From Galerina marginata (Eukaryota > Basidiomycota > Agaricomycetes > Agaricales > Galerinaceae): a DNA stretch of 64,000 nt. The stretch is taken from positions 1,364,001-1,428,000 of the forward strand of contig JAECYW010000016.1 in NCBI GenBank assembly GCA_023014335.1, read 5' to 3'. Positions 45,066 through 58,650 of this stretch are shown in pieces (positions within the stretch are counted from its first letter, which is position 1; every line of letters begins with the position of its first letter). A program made the translations under genes and the position numbers. Below the pieces are notes generated by a model, which worked only from the letters and a program-made list of their open reading frames with translations, was not told the DNA's origin and made no database searches.

Positions 45066-46811
45066 ATGTCTCAAGAACCGCCAACCCAATACCACCACCA
45101 CGGCCGCTTTCGCGTCGTCGGCGGGTCTCTACCGGATGCTATCACAGCTTATAGGACCTACGGAGACCCAGCTAATCCGTGCATCGTTTTCCCGACTTGC
45201 TATGGAGCGAAATTGGACAGTGAGTTTCGTATAGCAGAGTTGTCGATGTACAGAGAATAAGAATGAGTGGATGAGATTCTGGTCTTCTAGGTCAGGCGTA
45301 TATGGTCGGAGAGGATAAGGTGAAGCTCCAACTGGCGGCCTATGTTGAATCGAGTTATCTGTTTTACTGATTGTCGGGTCCATTTTTGCAGGTCCTCAAC
45401 CCCAAAAAGTACTTTGTGGTGACCTTGGCCTTGTTCTCAAACGGGGAGGTGTGTTCATATCGTCGACGCATTTTATTTGGGTCTGAATGCTGTTCATTCA
45501 GTCTTCATCACCATCGAACACTGTGAGTATCGAGTCTCAACACACAATTATATCTGCCTACGACCGATTATCTGTCTAGCCCGCTCCATACAATGGCCCA
45601 TACTTCCCTGCAGTTTCTGGCGAAGATAACGTGTACGTTTTCCATAAGCCCTAACACTGGGAATACTACTGTCCTGAGGCTTTATTTCTCTTAGCCGCGC
45701 CCAATACGCAGTTCTTCAGAAACTCGGGATCAAGAAAGTCTTTGCAGTCGTCGGATTCTCCATGGGCGGACAAATGGCGAGACAACCCGAATCAGTGTAT
45801 AGAAAATCGTGTTTTCTAACCCAAATGATAGGCCTACTATTGGGCAGTAACCTACCCTGATTATATAGAACGGTGGGCAATACTCCATATCCATTATCCA
45901 GTAGACGTGCCTTAACTTTCAACGACTCTTAGATACGTCTGCATCTGCGGTTCTGCGCGTACCAGCCCGCATAACAAATGGTTTTTCCAAGTCTAATCAT
46001 ACCTCATTGTAAGAAGTTCGTTGAATCTCGTCTACAGCTTTTTGGAAGGACCGATGTCCGCCTTGAAGGCGTCCAAGGATTTTGAAGGAGGGCTTTATAA
46101 GAGCGAACCTCAAGTTGGCATTCGAGCATTTGCAAGAGCCTATAGTGCTTGGGCGTATGGGCAAACAGTGAGTTCACATGGTAAACTACTACCTCTGTTA
46201 TTGAGAAAGGAATTCAGTGGTTCAGGGAGCATAAATACCTTCACGATGGAAAGCAAGTATTGTATTTGCATGCAGAACAGCCTTGGATTAAACAATGGCT
46301 GTAGATATCCAGACCTCGCCACTTTTCTTCGTGAGGAATGGGAGGCCGGATTCCTAGGTTCCTGGGACGCAAATGACCTCCTCACTCTCATGAACACATG
46401 GCAAACGTCAGATGTTTCTCTCGTCAGAGACGGTGGCGATCTGGACAAGTGCTTAAACCAGATCAAGGCTAAAGGCTTGATCATGCCTAGCAAAACGGAC
46501 TTGTATTTCCCGGTAAGCAATCAAACACTCGAAATCGAGTTCCGTATGGGTGAGATATATTATATCACTGACTATTACAATGCATTTGTTTTGTTTAGCC
46601 TGAGGATAGTGTAATTGAGACGGCATCGTTGAAGAACACCGCGCGTCTTGTAGTAATTGATACAGTATGGGGTCATATGGGTAAGCTTTCCTCTTTGATA
46701 TTCTCGTTTTCGTTCTTGAATTGAATGTTCTTTCCCCCAGGCGGAGGAGGGTCAAATGCGGTGGACGACGAATTTATGGCAGCCGAAATAACAAAGTTTT
46801 TTGCAGAATAG
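45066..46811 (+). CDS. MetX/homoserine acetyltransferase-like alpha/beta hydrolase, copy 1
   Basis: A gene of about ten short exons. The start is MSQEPPTQYHHHGRFRVVGG. Recognisable blocks follow in order: PDAITAYRTYGDPANPCIV, KYFVVTLALFSNGE, PAPYNGPYFPAVS, the nucleophile elbow VVGFSMGGQM, ICGSARTSPHNK, GIRAFARAYSAWAYGQT, FLREEWEAG, the acid residue in MPSKTDLYFP and the histidine in IDTVWGHMGGGG. The stop follows FFAE. The Ser-Asp-His triad is complete. The family includes homoserine O-acetyltransferase but also many uncharacterised acyltransferases and hydrolases, so the substrate cannot be assigned. Copy 2 lies about 1.2 kb downstream in the same orientation. The 3' end faces the convergent GFA gene, with 97 bp between the two stop codons. 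Confidence 0.8.
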
Positions 46812-46908
46812 ATTTCGAGCCGCCAGGGTAAACCAACATTGGGAGCTAGGAGATGCCAATACAACTAAGTTAGTTGATGTAACTTAAAGATGCGAATGCT
46901 CTTACGTC

Positions 46909-47444
46909 TTATAACTTCGCCTTCTTCTTGGGCTGGAAAGTGATTTCTTTGACCCATGGCCATCTCTGGTCGTTGTGGAATTCTTTCTTGGGTACTGGAT
47001 TGAAGGAGCAGATGAGTGTGAAATGAAGAACTTGAATATGACAATCAAGCTCTTACCCCATGCAACAGTTTCTTCAATAAGACTTGGGTGGGTAATGATG
47101 ATTCCTCCGGCCGCGGGTCTGATAAAGAGCGTCGAGCCACATTTCGAACAAAACGAACGAGAGATGGTATTTCCAGTGAGGGTGTTGCTGTCGGTGTACT
47201 CCTTGATCAAGTCCCGACCTTCGATGACTTTCACTTGCTAAAGATCCAACCGGTTAGACTTGTAACTAATGCAAAGGGGAAGTCTTACCGCAGGTTTGAA
47301 CATTGCGTTTGCCATGAATGCAGACCCAGCCACCTTCTTGCAATTCCGGCAGTGGCATATTACAAAGTGGAACGGTTCGCCTTGGAGGGTGAATTTGACA
47401 TCTGAGCAGAGGCAGTTGGCGTGGTACGTTCTCTCTTCTGACAT
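46909..47444 (-). CDS. GFA-family (glutathione-dependent formaldehyde-activating enzyme/CENP-V) protein
   Basis: Exons 47444-47289, 47237-47057 and 46994-46909 join in frame (introns of 51 and 62 nt) to 140 residues. The start is MSEERTYHANCLCSDVKF. Zinc ligands typical of the GFA fold are seen in NCLCSDV, ICHCRNCKKVAGSAF and SFCSKCGSTLF; the usual ICHCxxC.k.tGs block is well conserved. The C terminus is basic (PKKKAKL). Family members are small zinc proteins, mostly of unknown substrate; the founding member binds glutathione and formaldehyde. It is nested between the two hydrolase paralogues on the opposite strand. Confidence 0.85.
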
Positions 47445-47996
47445 AGTCGTATACAGCTTTGGAAGTCCTTGCAGACTATGAAAGACAATGAATGGAGAAT
47501 GTAAATGAATTTCAAAATGAAGGTTGGTCCGCGCCACCGGCAACGCATATTCCCGTTAACCGGTCCAAGTGCCTTGAACCAGGTTCTGTCTGCCAGACCA
47601 CGACTTCTATATTTACCTCCCTTCATCTACTTATCCTTCCAGCTCTGGAGATCCTTTGCATCTAAATGACGTTTACACAACCAATACGCAGACATAACTT
47701 CCCGTTTTCTTGGTCTCATTCTTGAACTCGGAGTCTATGGCTAGGATGGCAGTCGTACTAAAATTACTCGTCATTTTCTATTGGGAATATCGTTTTGGTT
47801 TACGCCAAACCTATATTCACATCGCTATTAAAAGGCTGTGAATGACTGTCTTCTCAACTTTAGTAGCATATGCTGAAATGGGGCCGGTCGTCTTTTCTTG
47901 GGGTATTTCTCCCTCGCTGATAGTGACCAACTTGTTGATATGCTGAGGCAAAGATTGACATGCGCCTTTCTTTGTGAACCTCAATTCCCTCCAACT
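47445..47996. other. Intergenic, divergent promoter region
   Basis: About 550 bp between the divergent GFA gene and hydrolase copy 2, presumably holding both promoters. No other gene is supported. Confidence 0.4.
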
Positions 47997-49704
47997 ATGT
48001 CTGCGCAGCCTCCGACACAATATCACCACCATGGCCGCTTTCACGTTGCAGGAGGGTCACTCCCAGATGCTATTACTGCGTACCGAACTTACGGGGATCC
48101 CGCAAACCCCTGCATCGTTTTTCCGACATGCTTTGGAGCAAAGTTAGACAGTGAGTTACGATTTATGGTGGGAAAGAAATGCAGTCGTCTAACTCAGACT
48201 GTTCGGCAGGCCAGTTATATATGGTCGGAGAAGGCAAAGTACGACATTCACGACTAATGGGCAGACAGGACTCTGATTCGTTTCTTAGGTTATGGACCCT
48301 CAGAAATACTTTGTGGTCACCTTTGCTTTGTTTTCGAATGGAGAAGTATGTTCACCCAAGCTCATCATAGGCATGAGAGTCACTGATTAAGTTTTGGATA
48401 TAGTCTTCCTCACTTCCAACACGGTAAATATCTACAGTCACGGTCGGCCACCAGTGTATGCTGAAGTTTGGCACACACTCGTCCTCTGAAATTCAGCCCG
48501 CGCCGTACAATGGCCCTTATTTTCCAGCTGTTTCATACGAGGATAACATGTAGTATTCCACGTCATTTGGAGCTTTCCCCTTGTCTCAACCTCGTGAATG
48601 ACTTGTCTACTATAGCCGCGCACAGCATGATGTGCTTCAGAAGCTAGGAATTGAGAAAATTTACGCAGTTGTCGGCTTCTCTATGGGTGGTCAACAGGTG
48701 CGAAATCTCACTACGTTCGGTCAAGCGACTGTTCACATTCACATAGGCATATCATTGGCCCGTCATGTACCCAGAGGTCGTAGAAAGGTGAGCGTATGCC
48801 TTCGTTGTGGAACATCTTATTATACTCACGTCCGTTTCAAGATATGTAGTCATCTGTGGCTCTGCTCGTACAAGTCCGCATAACCAATGGTGACCTATTG
48901 CGGTATATTGGTGTCGTCCCCCGTAACTGAATGACTTTCCGCCCAGTTTCTTGGAAGGCCCCAAAGCGGCTTTAGTTTCGTCGAAGGATTTTTACGATGG
49001 CCACTACAAAGAAAAACCCGAGCAAGGTATACGTGCCTTTGCTAGAGTTTACTGTGCCTGGGCATATGGACAGACAGTAAGTAAAAACTACCGCCAACAC
49101 TGTGTTTGGGAAATCCTCAATGCGTTTTACTTTGGTGCAGTGGTTCCGAGAACATAAATATACTTGGGGTGGTTTGTACGTGCCTTATTTTCTTGCGCAT
49201 ATTGTCCTATTTACCTTCCTGCTCGAGTCAGGTATCCAGATCTGAATACTTTCCTTCGTGAGCGTTGGGAGAACAGATTCCTCCAAGATTGGGATGGAAA
49301 TGATCTTATCACGCTCCTCCATACTTGGCAAAGAGGCGACGTTTCTCGAGCAGGACATGGAGAGGACTTGCACAATTGTTTGAACAACATAAAGGCAAAG
49401 GGCTTAATTATGCCCAGCAAGACCGATTTATATTTCCCCGTGATTACCACTTTTTTAGGGGTATAGATTCCAGAACTGACGGTCCGATGCCATAGCCTGA
49501 AGACAGTGTGAATGAAATTGCCTCCTTGACTGCTGGGTCTGCTCGTCTTGTCGTGATTGACACAGTTTGGGGACATACTGGTGGGTCATCCACAGTTTTT
49601 ATAGTTGGCTAACCGCTCACTTCCAAAATATAGCTGGAGGTGGATCAAATCCCTTGGACGATGCATTTGTTCAGGCAGAAATCAAGAAGTTCCTGGAAGA
49701 GTAA
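47997..49704 (+). CDS. MetX/homoserine acetyltransferase-like alpha/beta hydrolase, copy 2
   Basis: A paralogue of copy 1 with the same exon layout. It starts MSAQPPTQYHHHGRFHVAGG and contains YFVVTFALFSNGE, PYNGPYFPAVSYED, the nucleophile motif VVGFSMGGQQ, ICGSARTSPHNQ, GIRAFARVYCAWAYGQT, MPSKTDLYFP and IDTVWGHT. It ends KKFLEE. The triad Ser, Asp and His are all kept. The protein sequences appear about two-thirds identical while the introns are unrelated, so the duplication is not recent. Substrate unknown; the pair may have diverged in specificity. Confidence 0.8.
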
Positions 49705-50321
49705 TCCTATTTGTGCCCCAGAACCAATTCTTAAACATTCAAAAAAGAAATCGACTACCCTAATAAACGAAGACAATAATGGTGATGTTTAGAAGCCGAG
49801 AATGGTCCCCGCGAATGGACTTCAGAGGTTTTTTAACAATCTACCGGAATTCATCTATTTGAGACAAGCCTGCAAGCCTGCTGACCTTCTGTCCCATAAG
49901 CTTCAACCCCAAATACCAAAACCTAAAACCTACCGAGCTCATCGAAGTAGGGTCTCTTCTTGGCCAGATTCTGTCCGTGTCCCGTCCTCGTCCTCGTGTC
50001 CTATGTTGGAAACAACTCAGACAAGCTCATTTCCCTCCGTGTCTGACATGGCTCCTGTGCTACTTAAAACGTGGCAAATGCTCAGCGACCTTCAGCGACG
50101 TCAGCGTTGCAAGTCAATGATCGAGTGTACGCACTAAAAATAGCTCCCGCCATGCATGAAGGTCCATATTCCGAAATGGGAGATTTCCGCCGAGCACTTC
50201 AACGGTTGAGCTCGTGGTCATGTCTCTTTTCAGACGCAATTTGTCTCAGACGAATCCTGGACAGCTACGCCTACGTCGACGACTACCGCTTTTTTCGCTG
50301 ACGGTCGAGTGTCCCTCAGGG
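49705..50321 (+). other. Intergenic, upstream of the membrane protein gene
   Basis: About 620 bp. Several overlapping short plus-strand frames occur (for example from 50071), but none connects convincingly to the following gene. It is taken as promoter and 5' UTR. Confidence 0.4.
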
Positions 50322-51741
50322 ATGTCTAACTCTCTCCGCCTGGATTTAATACGAATCATAGGTATTGTACTGGAAGGCCTTTTTTACGGTGCGCCCCATC
50401 GAAGACTTCTTATGGTGGCGATTGATTTTATTCTTAAAAGGAATTTTCCTCACTCTACTTTACGACCTAACGGTGATTTTGGTGGAACGTGCCAAGGAGA
50501 GGAGGCGGGGGATCTTCCGACAACCAACTTTCCCGACGTCATTGAGTCTGCTCGTAGTGATCACTGGGGTACGCATAATGCCTCAGGACACGCACAGCCT
50601 TTGCTTAAATTTGAATTTTTTGCAGCATTTGGTATGCTCCACCATCGAGGTGTCGACGGCATTCGTTCTGCCTCGCGATGTGAGCTACTGTCTACAGCCA
50701 GGAGATATGACACATGCGGAAAAATACTTCATGGCAGTGCATAATCCCTTCAATATCTCCAGTGCCGCTTTCTTTATCGCAACTCTGCTTATAGGAGAGT
50801 GGTTCTTGGTACGTTTTGCCGATTTCTCTCTCGACAGACAGCGAGTAACCTCTGTTAGATTTATCGACTGTACTTCGTCTGGGAAAGGAATATTTACGTT
50901 ACTATACCATCGGGGTTGTTGAGCTTGGGGGTCCTTGGTGTGTTTGGTCAGTTTGACAATCCACGAGTGTAAACTTATACGTTACCAGCATGTGGGATTG
51001 CTGTTACTTACCTGTTTAGTCAAGACGCGCCTGTTTTCAAAGATAATAGATTGATAACCCCGACTTGGTCCTTGACATTGGCGTGAGCTGTGAAATTATT
51101 TTCTGGATCGCGGATAACTTATAGTTCTCAGATCTAATTTGTACTCGACGGGTACGTATATCTGTATGTCGTTTAGGGCCCCATTTTAACCCTCATTCCA
51201 GCAATGATCTCGTTTAAACTAATTTTCTTTGGGCCCTGTAATCATATCATTGGGATTCGGGTGCGTTCAATAAATATTATTCGAATCACCATCTCTGATT
51301 ACTTGTATACAGAAAACGGTGCTGGAAGTCCTTGTCCAGAGTGCGGCAATACTTTCGTAGGTGCCATCATGTTGACGGACTGTTGGCGTGTTCACTCTTC
51401 CAATTCAGCTTGTTGGGAATTTTCTTGATGGCGTTCATCCTATCGAAATCGAACATGGTCTACATCACGACTTCTCTGGTATGTTATCATTACTTGCTGT
51501 CTGGCGTATATCTAACGACCTTACCATTTCACAGACAGCGCCCGTTGTCGTAAGCTCCATGTATCATAATAAAATACTGGAACCAATTAACCTTTATATC
51601 TAGGGTATCAACTTCTGCCTGATCGTTATTCGGACTCACAGTAGAAAACCTGACGTGTATTTGATAGAGTCAGTCGGAGAAGGCATCGAATTCACCGCAG
51701 AAACGGCAACTCTGCCGACTGCAAACCACCTAGTTGCCTGA
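50322..51741 (+). CDS. Seven-helix integral membrane protein of a mushroom-expanded family
   Basis: Numerous small exons. Joining 50322-50388, 50441-50568, 50626-50808 and an exon from 50859 gives MSNSLRLDLIRIIGIVLEG, then LFYGIFLTLLYDLTVILVE, SLSLLVVITG, NISSAAFFIATLLIGEWFL and IYRLYFVWERNIYVTIIPSG. Later exons give ACGIAVTYLFSQDAP, WSLTLASNLYSTG, VLVQSAAILSLLGIFLMAF and GINFCLIVIRTHSRKP. The GE.FLIYRLYFVW block and the ASNLYSTG block are hallmarks of a very large agaricomycete family of seven-helix proteins of unknown function. Each helix lies roughly in its own exon. All introns use GT...AG and no frame is broken, although naive frames look disrupted. It is presumably at the plasma membrane; no ligand is known. 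Confidence 0.72.
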
Positions 51742-52346
51742 TCCCGCTTCGAGAGGCGTTCTGGTTTTTCTACTTTTATGGGCATTTGTTCCATTCTGGG
51801 ATCAATGCGCTTTCCTTCGTTATCACTTAATGATTTTAATGCCAAACGAGCAGCGCCGTGCTCTAATAGTATATGAGCCGTCTAATCTATCGGTTACATA
51901 TATGTATATTATGCGTATATATTTCTCGACGTTTGTAGCCTGCTGAATGCTGTTGTGTTATGTTTATGGGAAACGTTTTGGCGCTTGCAATGAGGGCGGA
52001 GTAGTTGGGAATTAATCATTTCAGTAAGGGAAAATAAGAAATGGTGGGTTAATGGTAATGGGAAAGGGGTTCGAACGATAAGCTTGCCACGATACGGAGG
52101 TGCAGGAGGTGGAGTCATTCCCTAGCTTGGCCAAAGGAAACCGACCCAAGGATGGAATATTCTGTTTTGTTTATGTGGAGCATCCAGCTGCATTCAAGCC
52201 GATATTCTTGGATCAGTTGCAGAAGTCGTCCGAAACGGAATAACGACGACAGGTTGTAAAAATGGTCTATTATTAGACGCAAGCTCTGACCACGTCAGAT
52301 TCAATGATACGATACAACAACCGGAAAATAAAAAATGAATACAATA
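51742..52346. other. Intergenic, convergent 3' ends
   Basis: About 600 bp between the membrane protein gene and the SEC72-like gene, AT-rich. No gene seen. Confidence 0.45.
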
Positions 52347-53210
52347 TCATGATGATATGGGTTCAGGCTTTGCTTGTCTGGCTTCTAACCTTTTTTCTTC
52401 CAACTTTTTCTCTGCTCGCTCAATGTCAGCGAGGAAGCCAATGAGTTCCTATGTCATTAAAATTAGGCCAGGCCTGGCATGGACTAATAGAGACCTACGT
52501 TGCTTGTTGGCTCAAAATCCAGACCCAGGCGAACAGCTTCAGCAGCTTCACGGTAGCGGCCAAGTCCAAGGAGAGCCTTTGATTTGCGGAAATGGCCTTT
52601 GCTCCAATTGCGGCGAATAGCGATGACAGTTTCAGCATCTGCAAGGGCGGACACGTAGTCGTGTAGGTCGAAGTAGGCAGCAGAGCGGTTGGAGATGGTT
52701 GTAGAAAGTTCTTCACGCATGAACTGGTTGGCCTCCCAAGGTGGGCGCTGAATAGCCATGGCGGCGGCAGCACTGTATCGAGCAACGGCCTGTTGCGCTT
52801 GGCCGGCTTTGAACAGTGTCTATTACAACATTGGTATATTTGTGAAGATGAAATGCAAATCAACACACGTTTCCTTCGTCCTTTGTTGATGTGACCATTT
52901 GGGTGAGCTTTTGAGAAACGACGTTGCTCGGCGGCGGGCAAAGCAGGTTTGGGTTTGCCACAAGGAGACGAGAAAGGCGGTTGGTGTTAATAAAATCGAC
53001 GTTGCAGTCGTCGCATTTTTCGAGCTTGTGTTTCTCGCACAGAGCTGTTGTATTGTCTGCAGAAAGAGCCAGCAGGGTAGGCACGTAGTCCTGGTCGATC
53101 AGGGCCTGCATAGCGGGGTCTGGCGTTGGCATCGTCGGCGACTGTGGCGACTGCGGGCCATGAGAGTGGGAGTGCTCTTCGCCGGGGGCATGGGTATGTG
53201 AATGGGACAT
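52347..53210 (-). CDS. SEC72: Sec72-like TPR protein of the Sec62/63 translocation complex
   Basis: Exons 53210-52869, 52819-52499 and 52448-52347 (introns of 49 and 50 nt) give 254 residues. The His-rich start MSHSHTHAPGEEHSHSHG precedes CEKHKLEKCDDCNVDFINTN, a small Cys-rich block conserved in fungal Sec72. Three TPR-like helical pairs follow, with GNTLFKAGQAQQAVARYS, ISNRSAAYFDLHDYVSAL and WSKGHFRKSKALLGLGRY. It ends in a charged helix. Sec72 sits on the cytosolic face of the ER with Sec63/Sec71 and helps post-translational protein import, contacting Hsp70 tails. Start codons of SEC72 and DED1 are 254 bp apart in divergent orientation. Confidence 0.82.
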
Positions 53211-53464
53211 GGTTGAGGAACAGTAATTAGCAGCAACTCTCTGCCACGTCCGTCGCGTCCAGTCCGATCACAGCCACACACGTGATCCTGTGAACCCGCT
53301 TGATTGGTCAGCGGACTGCATGAGTTGGAGTGAATTTTTTCGGCGACTCGAAACTGCTCTTTGATCATCCCCACCATCATCTCTTAGAACAACCTCATTT
53401 TCACTTTCTTTTATACGAAAGAAATCCCCCTCAAAAACACAGACCTTATATTCTCTCGACTAAT
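53211..53464. promoter_or_regulatory. Divergent SEC72/DED1 promoter
   Basis: 254 bp between divergent start codons. It has a pyrimidine-rich tract in the 150 bp upstream of the DED1 ATG and no obvious TATA box near SEC72. Confidence 0.55.
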
Positions 53465-55622
<2,158 letters not shown>

Positions 55623-58600
55623 ATTCGCTACGGGAATTTTTGCGCATGCTCCATCTGCGAGCCAATCTTCCGCAGCCCGGCTTTTCGTCACTTCCCCCAC
55701 GCACAGAAACAGAAACACCACAAAAACCTCAAAAAATGGAACCTCACATTCCTTTTCGTTTCCGCCGTCCTTCCGTCCATCAACTCTCCGACTACCCGAC
55801 CTAGATCCTATAATGACCCGACAGTCGTGATGTTTTCATCCCTGTCCAAGACTATTTTGTGCTGCTCTCTAATGACCTCCCCCGACGCCAGTTTTTCGCT
55901 GACGCAGACTAAACCAACTGGTTGGCCCCTGCGCCTTATGCCCGTTTACCTCCCGTTTTATGGATAGAGGGACACCCCATCGTCCTGTATGATTTTAGAA
56001 TGTATGATGTACGATGATCGCCCAAGACGACGACCTAATACCGCCACCAACCTACATCGCTCGCATCGGCTACCACACCCTAATACCATGCGACCAACAA
56101 CCCAACATATCCGTTTTGCTATCGGTTTCGGTTAATGGTTTTCGTTTTCCCCACATCGTCAGGTTGTTTTCTGCTCTTCTTGCCATCCACCATCACCCTA
56201 AAGATTTATCATACATTCGTTCATGCAAGCCGGCCATACAAATTAGATGCGGGCGAACATTCGCGTTATACCACCCCATATCTTAAATCCTACGGGTTGG
56301 TTGGCACCATCACTCGCCCCGCCCTATACGTGTCTCCTCTCTCCTCTTGATAAGGCATGGAGGAGCAACAAACATCACATCACTTATTCATCAATCATCG
56401 TCATCGTCATTTCTGGCACCTTGTCTTTCTCCTTTCTCTCTTGGGCAACATCGAACGCATAGTGTTTTCTTCATCGCATTGTCGTCATCATCGTATCTCC
56501 TGCAATTGTCATCCACCGCCGTGTCCGCAAACATTGTTTTTAGAACCATTGGGCATCATTTCCTTTCTTCGTATTGTCTCAATTACAAGCATCAAGTGCT
56601 TCATACCCACCCTACACCTTTCGTACGCACCACGCCTCGAATTTAATTGCGACACCTCGATAGGACCTGATACCCGTTCTCCCACCTGTTACCCTACTCT
56701 AAATGCGGACTGCTATCGTCTTTCCAGCCTGATTTTTATATTGTTGCGCTGGAATGGACGGCCCACGGACTGTCTGACTAACGGCGATAGATGATTCTTT
56801 ATATTCTCTCCACCCACCCACTACACGCTTTGCATTCATCACCGTCATCACCTATACATTATAGAGTAACCATCCATGTTCGCTGTCTGTTCGCATTGCC
56901 CATTGCATTTTTACTGTCTGTTTTTCTCCTTTCATTACGTTATGATTTTTTGCAGCACAAGACTATTGTATGATTTAGGTTTTCATGTTCGAGATTTGAT
57001 GCCCTTCTTTCTTCTTTTCATCCCTTCTTGACCGTATGCATACTTTCGTTTCGACCCTTTTCTTCATTCTGAATACGTTGCAGAGGACGATTTGAATGTT
57101 CTGCTATTCTGCATAGTACTTAGCTAGTTTTGCGCTTTGTTCGATATGATTTTCTATATATTCTGTTTCTGTGTACCCTCTTCGTTGATCCCGCCATTTC
57201 TGGAAAGTTGAGATTCATAATTGAAATTGACAAGGGGAAGGATCCGGGGCCGGCAATCGGCGTGTATAATTTCTTGGTATTCGATGACCCACCCCCCTAT
57301 ACATAACTCTTTTTCTCAAAAACATTCACCACCAGCACGCGGAAATAGCCCAGCAGCCAGCAGTGCATGAGGCCTGCTGGGAATTTCATTCATCTGAACC
57401 TCCTTTCATCTCATTCGCCGTCGTACACCATTCGGGAAGAGCTGTTTGCGGAGCCTACGTCCATTGACAAGGCGGCGGAAGGCTGCTTTCGCACCGGTAC
57501 TCATCGTATCACTTGGATATCTGTGATCGTTTAGGAGATTTTGGGGCAGAACTTAGAAGGTGTGCGGTTCCTCCTTGCCTTTGATTTGATTTATTCCTTT
57601 CTTTCTTCGTCGTTTTGTCATTGGTATCATGATGGCCTAGGATGAGCCACAATTCGGGGCAGACGACATCTGGATGGTTGGCTGGATAGATGATATTTCT
57701 CTTCGGCTTTGTTCTGTTGTTCTGTCCGATTCTTTTATCTGCCGTTCTCTTTGATTCTGCCCCCATTCCCAAAAGATTGATGGACTATGGGCTTTGAAGG
57801 AATTGCGTTGCGCTGGGTGTTCGGGTATGGGCTGACCGGGACACTCTATCGCTGTTATTTTCGTCGACACCTCCACGTCATCTTGCCGAGCTGTTTCAAT
57901 CTGCATGGACTACGACGAGACCTGTAGTTGTTCTCATCAAGGCGATTCAGGGATGTTTGCCGGACAACGAGGTTGCTAGCAGGAGCGGGTTTCTTGTTCT
58001 TGATTGTTCATCCGTTCTTGGTTTGTTCGTTGTGCTTTTTTCTTTCTTTCATTCCGTATTCAGATGTCCAAATCGATGCGCCACGTCCGATTTTACCTGC
58101 GCAGTAAAGCCTGCGAGTCAGCTTGTTATGTGTCCAGCTGAAGCGGTGCTATTTTGGAGCACTCTGTTAGCTGTCGGCCCTGTCATTGGGTCATTCTAAT
58201 CTTTGACACCTTCCCCCTCCCTCTCTCCAGCAGAGCCCAACTTTTCACATTCAGAATCGCCCCTTGTAAAGCACCGCACATTTCTATCCTTTTTTCTTTT
58301 GGTAAACTTCTTTATCTAACTTGCTTACTGACAATCGTCGTTCACGTCGTGCTATAGACAAGACATCTGCCATCGCTCCTTGTCAGGCGAATTTTACCAC
58401 CAAGCAAGACCTATAACTAATCTCACCCACTCGCCCTTCTCGCGACGCTCGATCAACCGTCACCATCCGAGTGTCTGGCGTCGCCATCACTCACATCGCT
58501 TCACAAGAGTCGAGCCTAGAATACTCCGTCTCAAAATACGACCTCGAGATCCTCAATTACAAATCTACATACATAAAACCCGAGCTCCTTCGCAAAGACG

Positions 58601-58650
58601 GGTCGAGCTAAGAAGAGCAGTTATCGCAAAGCAGGAGCTGCACCAGCACC
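55623..58650 (+). other. 3-kb gene-poor, pyrimidine-rich region
   Basis: The DED1 3' UTR is presumably in the first few hundred bases. The rest is T/C-rich on the plus strand with many short hydrophobic open frames that look like shadows. No exon with family similarity was found on either strand. The last ~450 bp (CT-rich, with CTCTCCAGCAG near 58220) probably form the promoter and an intron-containing 5' UTR of the next gene. Confidence 0.4.

Noticed and set aside
50041..50320. Short plus-strand frames before the seven-helix gene as possible extra N-terminal exons
   Set aside because: The downstream exons form a complete family-like protein starting at 50322. The upstream frames contain no helix or family motif.
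51330..51360. Apparent stop codon in the seven-helix gene after VLVQSAAILS
   Set aside because: A GTAGGT donor two bases earlier and a TTCAG acceptor near 51408 remove it and restore the expected helix, so the gene is not a pseudogene on this evidence.
52060..52100. GGTTCGAAC, resembling a tRNA T-loop
   Set aside because: No acceptor, D or anticodon stems can be drawn around it. The same holds for similar matches elsewhere in the window.
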